Origin: Tetranychus cinnabarinus
Lineage: Eukaryota > Arthropoda > Arachnida > Trombidiformes > Tetranychidae
Assembly: GCA_022266195.1 (NCBI GenBank)
Contig: WHVY01000001.1
Coordinates: 5,456,001-5,520,000 of the forward strand
Direction: 5' to 3'
DNA: 64,000 nt
The notes below the pieces were generated by a model, which saw only the letters and a list, made by a program, of their open reading frames with translations, had not been told where the DNA came from and made no database searches. This document shows, piece by piece, positions 13,595-26,329 of the stretch. The translations under genes were made by a program, and so were the position numbers. Each line of letters opens with the position of its first letter. Position 1 is the first letter of the stretch.

Positions 13595-14704
13595 ATGGGT
13601 TCTAAAGTTTCTCGAGACAATTTTGAATGGGTTGGAGGTGATGAACCTCATGCGACACGTCGTAAGCTTATCCTGGCTAAGCATCCAGAGATAAAAAGTT
13701 TAATGAAAGTTGATCCCAACTTCAAATGGATCGTGTTATCGCTTGTCATCTTTCAAATAATTACTGTGATACTTTTAAGGAACGTTACCTCTTGGTTTAT
13801 TTTATTCCCCATCTGTTATTTCATTACGGGAACTGTAAATCACGCATTAATGCTCGCTGTTCACGAGATCGCCCATGCTCAAGCATTTGGTCCTAATCGT
13901 GTTATGGCTAATCGTATTTTTGGTATGATTGCAAACCTCCCTCTTGGTATTCCAATGTCTGTTTCGTTCAAAAAATATCATTTGGAACATCATAGATATC
14001 AAGGTGATGATATTTTAGACACCGATATACCTTCGAAGTTTGAGACGCAATTCTTCACAACAACATTTCTAAAGCTCATATGGGTCACTCTTCAGCCTTT
14101 CTTTTACACTATCAGACCATTATTTGTCCATCCTAAACCACCAACCATCCACGAGTTAACAAATCTAGTTGTTCAATTAACTTTTGATATAATCATAGGA
14201 TTGACATGTGGATGGCATTTAGTTTTTTACCTTATTCTTGCTAATATTATTGCGATGGGTCTTCATCCAGTTGCTGGACATTTTATCTCTGAACATTATA
14301 TCATGTTTGATAAAGAGAATATCCAGACAAATGAAACAAGTGTTACTCAACATGACGGAAAATTCTTAATCCCAGAAACATGCTCATACTACGGTCCTCT
14401 CAACTATCTCACTTTTAATGTTGGATATCATGTTGAACACCATGATTTCCCTTCTATACCTGGAAGTAAATTACCATTAGTTCGAAAAATAGCTCCAGAG
14501 TTTTACAACCATCTTAACTATCATACTTCTTGGGTCAAAGTTATTTGGAGATATATTACCGATCCATCCGTCGGACCATTTGCAAGAGTTAAACGACCAC
14601 ACAAATTTGGATCAAAAGAGGTCGAGACAAACGATGATTCAGTTCTTTTAAGCAAGGCTAATGGTGTCAACAAATCAGCCAATGGTGTAAAAAAAGACTC
14701 TTGA
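13595..14704 (+). CDS. ifc: Sphingolipid delta-4 desaturase (DES1 / infertile crescent)
   Basis: Single coding exon of 369 residues. The ATG at 13595 is chosen because MGSKVSRDNFEWV matches the conserved N-terminus of DES1 proteins, which are N-myristoylated at Gly2; the open frame upstream is 5' UTR ending in a splice acceptor. The enzyme introduces the 4,5-double bond of dihydroceramide to make ceramide in the ER membrane. All three di-iron histidine boxes are present: HEIAH (90-94), HLEHH (129-133) and HVEHH (279-283), with DIPSKFE and HPVAGHFISEHY also typical. Several hydrophobic segments (about 45-82, 197-222) fit the membrane topology. Odd points are an extra segment of roughly 15-20 residues around 240-260 and a hydrophilic C-terminal extension compared with the about 323-residue human protein. 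Identification is secure. Confidence 0.96.
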   Translation: MGSKVSRDNFEWVGGDEPHATRRKLILAKHPEIKSLMKVDPNFKWIVLSLVIFQIITVILLRNVTSWFILFPICYFITGTVNHALMLAVHEIAHAQAFGPNRVMANRIFGMIANLPLGIPMSVSFKKYHLEHHRYQGDDILDTDIPSKFETQFFTTTFLKLIWVTLQPFFYTIRPLFVHPKPPTIHELTNLVVQLTFDIIIGLTCGWHLVFYLILANIIAMGLHPVAGHFISEHYIMFDKENIQTNETSVTQHDGKFLIPETCSYYGPLNYLTFNVGYHVEHHDFPSIPGSKLPLVRKIAPEFYNHLNYHTSWVKVIWRYITDPSVGPFARVKRPHKFGSKEVETNDDSVLLSKANGVNKSANGVKKDS

Positions 14705-16540
14705 TCTTTATCATCTCTTAATTATTAAAAAATTAAATCACTAGTCTTTATCCGCATAATTAGAAAGGAGATCGATTTAATTTTGGAAACTCGGGATATT
14801 TTTAAATATTTTCGTTATTTATTTATTTTGCAGTAGCTCATCAGCAGTCAAGATTTACTAAAAAAGTTATGATTTGTAGGTTGATTTTGCCAAGTCATTG
14901 CTTAAATTATTCTTCATTAGTCATGCTTGTTGCAAAAAAACCTTGCATTTTTAACAAAGGGTTTTATATCATCTTGTTTCAACGCTCTTATCATTGCATA
15001 ATATTCACACATTGAACTTGGTTACAAATGAGTCGGATTATCCAGATATTGAAAGCTAACTTCGTAAGGATTGAGGTTTATAAAGAGTCTCTAACCAAAA
15101 ATCTCAATCACTCACCAATTAAATCAAACTAGTTTGTATTGTATTAAAGTTGAACACCAATCTGAATTTTACTGAAGCAAATATTTCCAATTGTTTTGTT
15201 TCCAATTGCAAATCAATTAAAATTTGAGCAAATTATTTTGTTTTAAGCAAAAAATTGTTACTTCATTCTGATTATTTTGGCGAGAAAATAAAATTTTTAT
15301 TCACAAAATTTCATTTCACATTCATTTTTATCAATTTAAACTAAACAATCAGAACTTGAAGCTTTTATTAATAAAACTCAAGCTTTGAGTCTCGTAGCAT
15401 TTTTTCATACATTAAATAAATTCTCTCTCATTAGATGGAGCTAGAGATAGTGCATTAAGTAATCAGACTTGTTTGACTAGTTTCGGCTTTAACTTGCTTA
15501 AATTGCTTAGTTACTTGCTTTTTTATCCTATGTTCAACAAATGACCATCTAGTTGAGCAACATGGAGGTCATCAGCATTTTGAAGAAAATAAAAGAAAAC
15601 CATCTTTACGTCAATTTATTCTAAGAAAGATGTAACAATTTTTCTTCTCTCCATTGAAGCAAACGATCCTGGAAGATGATGTTTCTCTTTTTCCCTCTCT
15701 TCACTCTCCCAGTTTTCTCAATCAACATCAAACTTGAAAAGGATCATTATGTGGTTATTCAACAATATATCAAGCTTCAGTGGGAAATTTATTCCACCAT
15801 TATCAAAGTTGCAGTTGCTAATTAACGGACAATCATACCAGGATAATCATTGTAACTGAGTACCGATCACTTGAATTCAGACTATCTCAAGCAATTGGTG
15901 TCATCTTGAACCATATTTTGTTGTGACGGTTTTGTAAAGTTAGGATTGAAATAATCTAGAGACACAATCATGACAATAAATCAAAGGATATAGCTTAATT
16001 CAGCTACAACTACAATTAAATTACTCAAATCCACTCTTGGCTCACTTATCAACTTGAGATTTGATCAAATCAATGTAATGAACTTTAGAGCTACAAGTCA
16101 ATATGAACAGTTACTCGGAACAAATCGATGATTCTTGAGTTTAAAGGTTCTTGTTTTACTTTCATTTTGAAGATTCAAGAATATTTGTTTTCGCTTTCTG
16201 TCAGTGGTTTGATGTTTTGTCTCTCAAATGTTCATCATTACTGGTTGAATGATCTCTCTGTCTTGTATCCAATTACTAAAAATCTCAAATAACATAACAT
16301 CTATTGAAATAAGTATCTAATTGATTAGATATGATTGAGATGGATCCAATGACAAAGAAAATCTTGCCAGAAGAATTGTTAAAGATTATTATTGGCAAGT
16401 CCCTTTGAGCGACAATTTTCACCATCAAATCAATTCTCATTGAGAGTTTTAAATGATTGAATGACTCTTCAGAGCTGGTGCAACTCACGAACTAATCCAA
16501 TTTCAATTGATTAATTTACATCTCAAACTTTTAAACCACA
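14705..16540. other. Intergenic, no gene seen
   Basis: 1.8 kb of AT-rich DNA between the desaturase and the first mARC gene, both on the + strand. A 67-codon minus-strand open frame near 16285-16488 has no recognisable features and is not called. Nothing else stands out. Confidence 0.55.
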
Positions 16541-17782
16541 ATGGAAGCTAATTCATCAACAATCAAGCTTATAACTACAAGTGTAACGATTGGTTTTATT
16601 GGTGCTTCAATTGCCTACATCTTATGGAAAGTTCGTAATCGCAATAAAATTAAACCCTTCATTGATGTTGGTAAAGTGAAAAAGATTTTCATTTATCCAA
16701 TTAAATCTCTTAAACCAATTGAATGTGATCAAGTTGATGTTGATGACCAAGTAGTCTCTAAAGGCCAATTAAAAGACAGGTAAGTCTAACAATATAGCAC
16801 TTTCATATTCCCAATTTGCTTGACATTATTTTTTAACTGTTTACAGATCATTTGTACTGATCGATGAGAATAATAAATTCATCACTCAAAGACAAGAGCC
16901 AACATTAGTCCTACTGGATGTTGAGCTGATCGATGATAAAGCAATCAAGATAACATCACCAAGCAAAGAGTCAATTGAAATCCTATTGTCACTGGACCTA
17001 AATGAAAAAACTGAGCTGGAGATCATTCAAACAAGGTAAGGACCAAAAAATCTTCCTCAAAGGAAATTAATTGATTGTATTCACTTAGAGTCTGGGAAGA
17101 CGACGTTAATGGAATCGATTGTGGGACAGAAGCTTCTCAATTCTTCTCAAATTATCTCAATAAACCAAACATTCGACTGCTGCGATTTGTGAAAGGTTTA
17201 ATTGACCATCGACCGTCCCAAGTCTATCGTAATGGCGCCATAAGCAAAGATTCAACCATAAAGGTAATGAAAATATATCAACCTTAACCTTGTCTTTAAT
17301 TGCATCCTTTCTGTCTTTTCACAATTACAGATTATGTATCAGGATAGTGCACCAGTTTTAATTATAAATGATAAATCAATCGATACGCTGAATGATCTGT
17401 TAACTGACGGCCAAGTCAGCCATTCAAATTTTCGTCCAAACATCTTGATTGAAGCTGAAGCTTTCGATGAGGATAATTGGGAAAGACTAATAATTGGCGA
17501 AACTCAATGGCAACAGTTGAAAAAATGTACACGATGTCGGATGACAACAGTTGACGTTGAAACCGGAGTCTTTATGAAAGAACCAATGATTACTTTGCGA
17601 AAGTGAGTTCACTCAAAAACGGATAATTGATTTTACTAATTGAAATTACTCTTAATAGATATCGTAAGCCAACTGGACCTGATTCTGGTTATCATTCACC
17701 TTTAATGGGAGTCTTCTTTAAACCTGAAACTAGAGGAATTATTAAAGTTGGCGATTCAATTGCAGCTTCCCATAAATCTTGA
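16541..17782 (+). CDS. Mitochondrial amidoxime-reducing component-like MOSC protein, copy 1
   Basis: Five exons (16541-16779, 16847-17035, 17089-17263, 17331-17602, 17659-17782) join in frame to 332 residues, close to the about 335 of animal mARC proteins. mARC is a molybdenum-cofactor enzyme of the outer mitochondrial membrane that reduces N-hydroxylated compounds with cytochrome b5 and its reductase. Residues about 10-30 form the N-terminal membrane anchor. The MOSC N-domain begins with KKIFIYPIKSLKP; further motifs are GIDCG and NFRPNILIE. CTRC at about 267-270 contains the cysteine equivalent to the Mo-ligating Cys of human mARC1, so the enzyme looks active. The C-terminus LMGVFF...IIKVGDS is typical. 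It lies directly upstream of a second copy with the same intron positions, so the pair arose by tandem duplication. Confidence 0.93.
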
Positions 17783-18000
17783 ATCATCTTGCAATCTACT
17801 TTTTATACCTTCTGCATTTAATTATCGTGGTTTATGGAGAAATTAAAATTGCCAAAAGATAAAATTGATATCATCTTATAATCACATGATCTACTTTGAT
17901 AGTAAACCTCTTGAAACCTTTAATTGAAAGATGTCATTTCCTAACTTGCTTTTTGTTAGACAAGTGTTTTATTTTTGTATATTATTTGTGTAAAAAAAAC

Positions 18001-19373
18001 ATGGAATCGAGTGAAAAATTAATAAAACAAGTGATTTTATTTGGATTTGGATTGATTGGTTTAGCTACCGTGATCAGTCAATTGCTTAAATGCAGATTAA
18101 AACCCTTTGTAAAAGTTGGTGTTATCCGTAAATTATTCATCTATCCAATTAAAGCATTGAAACCAGTTGAGTTGAGCCAGCTGGAAGTGTATAAACGTGG
18201 AGTTCATTGGAAACAATTAAAGGACAGGTAAAGTAATGTAATTAAGGAAAGCAATGATAAGTTACATGATATATATTTTTTTGTAAACAGAGCTTTCATG
18301 TTGGTAAATCGTAAAAATGTAATGATAACTCAACGAATAGAGCCAACACTTGCTTTGTTAAATGTTAAATTGGACTTTCCATACATAATTGTTTCAACAC
18401 CAGACGAGACTGATTCAGTTAAGATCCCAATAAGAGATGAAGATTATGAAGATGAAAACGTGGAATCATCCGAAAAAGGAGAAATCATTGAAACCAAGTT
18501 TGTATTTTTACCCATTTCTAGATCTTACCAAAAAAAGCTAACTCACAATATGTTTTGATTTACTAGCATTTGGGGTGACAATATTAAAGGAGTTGATTGT
18601 GGATCAAAATATGGTCAATTTTTCTCCAATTATTTGGGTAAACCCGATATTAAATTGATACGATTTGATTCTAAATTGGGCTACAGACCATCACAGTATT
18701 ATCGAGATGGTAAACTTGGAAAGGACCAAAATATTGAGGTAAATATGCTGTTTGATGTCGATTCATTTTACTTGTCTAATTTTTTCTCCTTTACATTTTA
18801 GATTATGTATCATGATACATCAGTAATTCACCTTGTCAACACTGAATCAGTAGAAACTCTAAACTCATGGATTGAAAGCGATGAAAAGGTTTCTTACATG
18901 AATTTTAGGCCTAACATTCTTGTTGAAGCTGCTTCTTTCGATGAAGATGATTGGGAAAAGATGAGGATCGGATCTCTTGAATTTCAACAATTACTTAAAT
19001 GTGTTCGCTGTAGAGTAACCACCGTTGACAGAGACAAAGGCACTTTCATGAAAGAACCGTTGGTTGCTTTAAAAAGGTAAAATTGAATAAATAACTTTGA
19101 ATAACAATCTAATGTGAAATTATCCTTACAACTAGACATCGTTTACCTAAAAATGAGGATTTGGGTTACATTGAAGCTCCTGGATCTAATGGAGTAAGTT
19201 GATTCTGGTCATAAAATTTTCATCATGACTTTCTATTAATAATGTATTCTTATTATTTTCCCCAGAAACTGACTTTACCATTAATGGGAGTATTTTTCAA
19301 TCCAGAATCAGAAGGCGAGATTTCTGTTGGCGATGAGGTTTGGGCCTCGCATAAACACAAAAGCTGGTTTTAA
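18001..19373 (+). CDS. Mitochondrial amidoxime-reducing component-like MOSC protein, copy 2
   Basis: Six exons (18001-18227, 18291-18497, 18567-18738, 18802-19076, 19136-19193, 19266-19373) join in frame to 348 residues. The first four intron positions and phases match the upstream copy; an extra intron (19194-19265) splits the last exon. Features are an N-terminal anchor (VILFGFGLIGLATVI), the RKLFIYPIKALKP start of the MOSC N-domain, GVDCGS, NFRPNILVEAASFDEDDWEK, and CVRC carrying the presumed Mo-ligand cysteine. It differs from copy 1 by an acidic insert (EDYEDENVES) in exon 2 and a longer C-terminal segment. The ATG at 18001 starts at the position equivalent to copy 1. Only 218 bp separate the two genes, so copy 2 has a very short private promoter or may depend on read-through. 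Probably the same reaction class; substrate unknown. Confidence 0.92.
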
Positions 19374-20604
19374 TTGCTAACCAATCATTAACCAAACAGT
19401 GGAATGAGTAATATTTTGGGAAAGAACTGGTTCGATCATTTGCTAAAACTAATTGATGCACATGAGTTAAAGATAATTTGAATACAATTGTTATCAAGTT
19501 ATGGGCGAAGCTATATTCAATAAGCTTTTGATTGATGATTAATGATTTTGGAAACAAATGAAATGTTAAAAATGATCTTGATTAGGATACGGATTGATAA
19601 GTAGCTCAATAAATGTACTTTTTTTTATTAAACTGTTTATTAAAGTCCATTCAACTGTATGTTTCAATAGTTTACTAATTGACTTTGCATTGAAAAATGG
19701 AGGAGAAGCCAATTATCTTGAATTATTATCAGGTAAACCACTTTGAATTAGATGAATGAATCAATTATTGGAGAGCATCATTCATGTTGAACAATTGAAC
19801 TCGGCCATGAATTAATTAAAAATGAAATGCTCAGTAAATAGACTTGATTTAAAAGGTATTTATTATAAATTGTTTTGATTTGTTTACGGTGAAATGTTTA
19901 AATGAAAAGCACAGTAAAAAGGTAAATTAAAACCAATCTTTATGCAATCTAATAGACAACTCAAAAATGATCATTTTAATAATCATAATGTAATGTATGT
20001 CAGGTCCTTTTTTACATTTAGGGGTCAATCTCTCAAAATAACAGTCCAAAAGTGAATTTAACCAAATCTTCTTTAAGGTGATGTAAAAAGCAACCTAAAT
20101 TTAGGTTAAACACGATATATTTTTCCGCAACTTCACGTATCTTCAGCATCATTGATTATAATCATCGCCATCACCATCATCATCATCGTTGCTATTAACT
20201 AACAACATTTAATTTTGTCGGCCAAGTAAAAGTTATTATTAAAATGAAAGTAAAATAAAGTAGCCAACAATAACTGTTGGCTAAATGACGCTTTGGTTTT
20301 CCAGTTTTGTATCTCCATTTTAACTTTCGTTTCTCAGTAAATGGCAAGTTAACAGTAAACAATTAGTTGACGAATTGTACTAATTCGGTGTAAATTTATC
20401 ATTCAGACAAATAAACAAGTCAAAAAATTAAACATTATATTGATGATGGCAGCAAGAATTAATGTGAATCAAGAAAAAATAGAGAAAAATGTGCATATTA
20501 AATACAGCGAGTAATACTTGTTTGTTTACAATGTTGATCCTCATAAACAAAACCTTTCACTTGATTGTCAATGAATATTATTAAATTTTAACAGTTTTAA
20601 TCAT
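19374..20604. other. Convergent intergenic spacer
   Basis: 1.2 kb, AT-rich, with a small CATCATCAT run near 20165-20188. No gene-like open frame seen on either strand. Confidence 0.55.
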
Positions 20605-21204
20605 TCATCTAACAAAACCATTCCTTAAATGAGCAACTAATTGTCTTTTATAATCATTAGCATTTGAATCTTGAGTGGTTGAAGTGAATGTTGCTGGAGA
20701 CGACCAGAGATTATTGGAAGGTTTAGAATTGGTTAAATCAGCTGTCCTCTCTGTTGGAGCCAGCCGTTTAACTACTTCATTAAATTTGTTCAGTAAATCA
20801 TTTACTCTGGTTTCGTTGATTACAGATGAAAGTTGTGGTGAAGACAACAATGATGGAGATGAATCCATTCGTGGTGAAGATGGTGCGTATGAAGATAACA
20901 TTCGTCGTCGATTGGGTATTCTGAAGAAGTTAATTAATGGCATTAAAACAAATCCCAATGGTAGACTCCAATAGGCAATTTCAAGGGAATGAAGAATGGT
21001 AACGAGTAAAGATGGATCGGCCAAAAAATCTAATTGTCTAGGACTTGCTTTGGGTTGATTAATACGATATTGACGCAAAATTTGAAGCAATTTACTTTCA
21101 CTGATTATTTTATCCTTTTGTTTGTTTACCTGGATCTTTGAACAATTGTATCCTTGATTAATTAACAAAACAATTGTTACGAATAACAACAGTGTTGACT
21201 TCAT
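20605..21204 (-). CDS. Orphan secreted or membrane protein, 199 residues
   Basis: Single open frame with a textbook signal peptide at the first ATG (STLLLFVTIVLLINQGYNC). It continues with a basic segment (IQVNKQKDKIISESKLLQIL), a second hydrophobic stretch at about 67-91 (LLVTILHSLEIAYWSLPLGF and following), an RIPNRRR motif, and a Ser/Pro/Thr-rich tail ending in YKRQLVAHLRNGFVR. I do not recognise a family. The second hydrophobic part could be a transmembrane segment or the core of a small domain. The RIPNRRR stretch looks like a possible furin-type processing site, which would fit a secreted precursor; that is inference. No intron is evident. The coding call rests on the signal peptide and a long uninterrupted frame. 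Confidence 0.6.
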   Translation of the reverse strand: MKSTLLLFVTIVLLINQGYNCSKIQVNKQKDKIISESKLLQILRQYRINQPKASPRQLDFLADPSLLVTILHSLEIAYWSLPLGFVLMPLINFFRIPNRRRMLSSYAPSSPRMDSSPSLLSSPQLSSVINETRVNDLLNKFNEVVKRLAPTERTADLTNSKPSNNLWSSPATFTSTTQDSNANDYKRQLVAHLRNGFVR

Positions 21205-21791
21205 TATTGAGTTGGTTTTGTTGATGAAGTTTACAGGTTATAATCACAGTAAATGTTTTGTTTTATCAACTAATTGAATCAATATTGAATGAAATTAAAA
21301 TGATGATGACTCAGAAACAGAAGTGAAACAAATGAATGTTAACTGTTAAGGTGAAGGTTTTAAAGTGTAAATATAAAGTTTTGATCAACAGTAAAGTAAA
21401 AAATGAAAACAACAGGCTACTAATAATTTAGATTGTTTATTTACTTGATTTGATTGTGAAAGTAAGAGTATAATGGTAATGATGAAGATGAAGATGTGAG
21501 TTGAAAGATGAGGAGGAGAGGAGTTGAAGAAGGAGAAAAAAAGAAGATGATTATTCACGATAAAGGAGGAGTAAAAAAAGATGAAGCTTATTAGATGGAC
21601 GTATTCATAAATAGGCACATTTAACGGACTTCAGACTTCTTTTTTTTCTGACTTAATTAAATCTTATATAACATTATTAGTTAAGTTGTATTCATATTAA
21701 CATTTATTACAATGTCATAACAATCAAAACAGGGGTGTTATACAAGTGCTTTTGTTTGATGAAAAGGTTTTGTTAGGGGGATAATTCGAGG
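21205..21791. other. Intergenic, purine-rich
   Basis: 587 bp between the orphan secreted gene and the stop codon of diaphanous. It contains a GATGAAGATGAAG / GGAGGAG purine-rich stretch near 21478-21600. No coding region called. Confidence 0.55.
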
Positions 21792-24700
21792 CTAAGGCAA
21801 ATGCCTCGAATAGTAAATGTCACGCCGACACTGCACAGGTCTTTGTTGTCGTCTTCTATTTTTTTGAGCAAAAGCAGATCCAGTTTCCAATGTTTTTATC
21901 AGACTATCCATAAATCCTTCTTGATCTTTGTCGATATCAACAAGCGGCTTCTTCTTAGCAAGCCTTTCAGCCTTTTCTTTTTCAGCACGACTTTTGGCTT
22001 CTTTGGCACGCCTCTTTTTCTCTTCTTCTTCTCTTAATCGTACATTTTCTTTGTAACAGTCAATGAATTGATCTTTGAAAGTTTTTATATCAGCGAAAAA
22101 TTCATCCAAGGTATAGGTTTTAGGTTCAAAAGTGTAAAATTGGCCCAAATCAGTATAAAGTCGATCCATTTTGTTGAACATAGATTGTAACAATTCAAAT
22201 GCTTCTTTAGCGTCAGCTACAAAATTGGTCATAATAATTCCAAATTTATCATCCTCACTATGAGGCTTAAAATTCCTTAGATCCACTTCAACATCAGCAA
22301 TACTTTTTCTCATAGCATTTAAATTTTTTTGCACCTGATCAGCAGATACACGGGCAGCTCTATCAACATGGTGTAAATCTTCATGGAAACTTAGACAGTC
22401 AGGATATTTTCTTTCAACAATCTCAACTAAAAAATGTAACAAGGTAGTTTTATTATCCATTGCTTTAGTTGATGAGAGTTTAGGCAGAAAGCTAATCTCG
22501 AAACCAAAAGCTTCACCATTACGTGAACCAGAGTTCATATAATTTCCAACAAGCAAAATTAATTTTAATATCGTGGCAAACCGTTTAGATTTTTTAACCT
22601 CTTCACAAGCAGCTGTTGCGGCAACAATATCTGGTTTGATATCTTGAACCAGTTCGGCAAACTTAATTTTAAAGCCTGTAGACTTGAGACGAGCTTCCAA
22701 ACGTTTTATAGATCCTAGTGTTAAGGCAAATTGTTCGGCTTCGTGAAGATTTTTATAATCATTACGAAATTCCTCTAATTTAGTCAATTGTTGAGGTGTA
22801 GGCATATATTTGATCAACTGTTGAATAATGGCATCTGTGAGATATTCCTCTCTCATATTTAATATGTGATCAGTTAATTCTTCAGGTTTCATTTTGATGG
22901 AACTTAATAAGATCATAAGGTTTTGAGCTGCCTTTGAGTCTAAGACTTTCAGCTCTTTGGTCTTTCTCATTGTTCCGTATTTTTCAACTGTCTCATCATT
23001 CTTTACTTTCTTCGAGTGCACTTGAGGTGCAGAGGAAAACCTGGATGTTAATCCATCAAATATATCTTCTGAAGCAAGTGCGTCTTCATCAGCTGACACC
23101 CAGAATGATTTTTCTGATATCTTGGTTGGAGTAATCTTTCTCCAGTTTGCTCTTTTGATAGGAACTTCATGTTTATACACTTTTTTTGGTTTCAAACCAG
23201 GAGGTAACACAGGTCCAGTTGGTCGGAAACCTCCGAAAGGAGGTGGAGGTGGTGGAGGAGGACCACCACCAAACCCAGGCATCGGAGGAGGAGGTGGTGG
23301 ACCGGATCCGGGCATTGGTGGTGGAGGAGGTATATTAGAGCCTCCAAACCCAGAGCCTGGTGGAGGAGGTGGTGGTGGTGGTGGTGGAATTCCAGATCCT
23401 GGAGGTGGCGGTGGAGGTGGAGGAGGTGGAGGTGGTGGAGCTGATTGTCCATTCGTGGTACCTGTAGTTGATGAAAGTAAATACAGAGAAATACATTAAA
23501 GAAAATGATACGATAATTAAATGTCAAAAAGAAAGGATAATCTGCTTTTCCTGATAAAAATAATACAAGGAATAAGAGATATAGTTTTAACATTCATTTT
23601 AAGACAGGTTTTCAATATTCTACAGCTATAATCATAAATTACTACGGAAGACTATTAAACTGATTTCATGCATTAAATAGTCTTTTGTGACTTTTGAAAA
23701 CATTAATTGGCAACGACAAAAAATGGAAAATTAGACAAAACTAAATGAAAGTATCATTAAAATATCATTTTCCATTAATTATTCAATGATACAACCCTAA
23801 CAAAATTGCATAAAAACTATCAGCAATAATCATTGTTATGAGCTACTTATTAAGAGAAAATTATCGAAAAATAAAATCATGCCATAGCAAGGGTGGAACA
23901 AAATTTTATAAAACGATAAGTGTTCCAGTTCTGTTCTTACTCAAAGTAACATTAGATGATCATGAATTGAGTTATTTAACAAACAGATCAAGTACTAATA
24001 GCATACTCTTCCGATCTAATATAATCGAGTCAATTTTTTTTATTTCTTTACAATTAGTTGCATTGTAACTATCCTAACATTAAAACCAACGACAACAACT
24101 TTGTTTATTGGAGTGCCTCTTGTAACCATTTGGGTTTTATATAAGATTGATATCTAAAATATTTGAATAATCTTATGAGAGAGGTAAATACTATGAATAG
24201 AAATGCAAATGTTACATTGCCATGCAGTTGAATTAGGGAGAAATGTTTTCAACTATTTTAACGGAACAGGAAATCCTCGGTGTTTGATGCAAATTAGATT
24301 TAAAAGTAAAATAAATAAATTGACTGAATAAAAAATTTACTAGAATAGTAATTAACTGTAATGTCACGTTAAATTTGACATGAATCAGATTTTCTTTTCC
24401 TCAGCATGAATTCAGAATTGAGAGAAACCCGAGAAACAGATAAAGAGGAAAAAGAAGGAGAGATAGAGAGAAGGATGTAGGTAAAAATCAGTATTTGAAG
24501 ATTGAAACTTACCAGGATGAAATGGAATGTTGTCTGGTCTATCACCATTACTAATCAGGTTATTATTATTATTATTATTGTTAGCTTGATTCTGAAGTCG
24601 AGCTTTAAGTTCTTTTATCTGATGTTCGTAGTCTTGTGCTTTGGTCTCCAATTGTAATACTTTTGCTTCAGATTCTTGTTTTGCTGTCAATGATTCTTCC

Positions 24701-25965
24701 AACTTTTGGCACAGCTCATTATTATTCTTTTCTTCCTCGGCTCTTGATCTTTCAACAATATGTTCAATCACGTAATCAACATCGATGTGTATCTTTTTAC
24801 CATACCTAAAGTCCGGATCACATCCACTTTTATGTAAAACAATTTGAGAGACACATTCTTCTATTAAACGGTAATAAGCTGGTCGTGCATAGGGGTCATC
24901 ACGAATGAGCAGCAAATGCTGTAACATTGAAAGAAGGTAAGGTTCCGATGGTGTAGCTTTGATTGAATTATGTATCAATTGGAAACATTCGCTAATATCT
25001 TCTAAATCAAATCGAATAGCCTCAAAACGCGAAGTTAACTCGTCGAAGTCTTCATCCTTGTGTTCATTGAAAACCTTTACTTGAATGTTTAATTCCGATG
25101 AAACAGGGGATCTATCGGAAGATGTTGTCAAATTTTCCAATAAATCACATAGTCCACTTCTCATAATTTCATTTCGCAAATGCAGTCTGAAATCCGTGTC
25201 ATCGATATTACTGAGTATGGCATTTATTAATTGTAAACAAGAAGCTCTCAACGGATCATTACTGCTTATTCTGAGACCTTCGACTAATGGTTTAAATCTC
25301 CCTTCAGAATCACCATATTGTAACTCAGCGGCTCTAGTAATGGCTTCTAAAACTTTTTCACAACCCATTGGGGGGATAAGGCTGACAGCAGCTAATAATT
25401 TTACAGTGTCCATCATAATATTAGGCAAGGCAGGATCAATAGATCGAGCTAAAAGGGTAAAGGCATCTTTATCATTGAAAGCTTGTTTAAGGCCAGCAGT
25501 GTTATTCATGAAAGCTTTGAGGCACTTGACACACTCATGTTGAAGCTTATGCCTGAGTCGTTCATTGGTTGAATAACATTTATTTAATATCATAACAATC
25601 ACACTTAATCCATTATTATCACCGAATTCTTGGACCCATGAAACAGGATTATTGGTTAATTCAACCCTTAGCGATTCCATCCGATGGCATAGCTTGTTAA
25701 AATCGTTAGAATTGAGGAAATAATTGATATAATCCAACGGATGGTTAAACTTTGATCGGTCCTTGTTGCTTTGTTCCGATCTGACTTTCCAATTATTTTC
25801 TAACATAGCTTTCTTCACGTCCAGAGTCATCGCTCGAAGAGGTTTCTTTTTTTCTTCCGAAAGGTTCATTTCATCCAACATTTCCTCAAATTTAGACGAA
25901 ATTTCTTCTTTAGTCATCGACTCTGTCAGTCTGAATGTAGACTGCATCATGTTTCTTGTTTCCAT
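21792..25965 (-). CDS. dia: Formin, diaphanous-related
   Basis: Two coding exons, 24513-25965 and 21792-23461, join in frame (phase 1) across a 1.05-kb intron to 1,040 residues. The protein nucleates and elongates straight actin filaments under Rho control, in cytokinesis and cortical actin. An in-frame TGA directly precedes the ATG at 25965, which fixes the start. Order: GTPase-binding/DID armadillo region (about 60-400), a coiled coil (LEESLTAKQESEAKVLQLE), an FH1 block of proline runs (about 490-560), an FH2 domain opening with KRANWRKI and containing NYMNSGSRNG, and a C-terminal autoregulatory DAD at about 1002-1022 with MDSLIKTLETGSAF followed by a basic NRRRQQR cluster. The DID plus DAD pair implies the usual autoinhibited form. 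The Pro-coding FH1 gives a G/GGT-rich shadow on the + strand. Identification is secure. Confidence 0.96.
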
Positions 25966-26329
25966 TCACACGTTTAAATAAAATAACAGGGACACCTTGA
26001 GGGTTAGGTAAAAATAGAGTATATCACAAGATTATAAAAATAACAAACTAATTTAATTTTAATCATAATAATAATAAAAATTAAAGAACAAAAGATGAAA
26101 ATGAATTCAATTCAATTTTCTAACGTTCAATCATTGTACTATCAAAGTGAGTCCAGGATCAGATACCTTGTCAGATATTTAGAGTCATTTAAAATAGCAC
26201 CATCTGTTGTTATTTGTCAAAACTTATTTATGGCAGTTTTTCAAATTAATATCACAGAGATTTCAGTCACATTGAATTCCTTGATTTTAAGCATGATTAG
26301 AGATATTGATTGACCACAAGATTGACCAA
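25966..26329. other. Short intergenic spacer
   Basis: 364 bp upstream of diaphanous and downstream of the HEN1-like gene. A 72-codon + frame (26095-26313) has no recognisable features and is not called. Confidence 0.5.

Noticed and set aside
16285..16488. 67-codon minus-strand frame upstream of the first mARC gene
   Set aside because: No domain, signal peptide or conserved neighbour; length expected by chance in AT-rich DNA.
23122..23499. Gly-rich plus-strand frame
   Set aside because: Antisense shadow of the proline-rich FH1 region of diaphanous.
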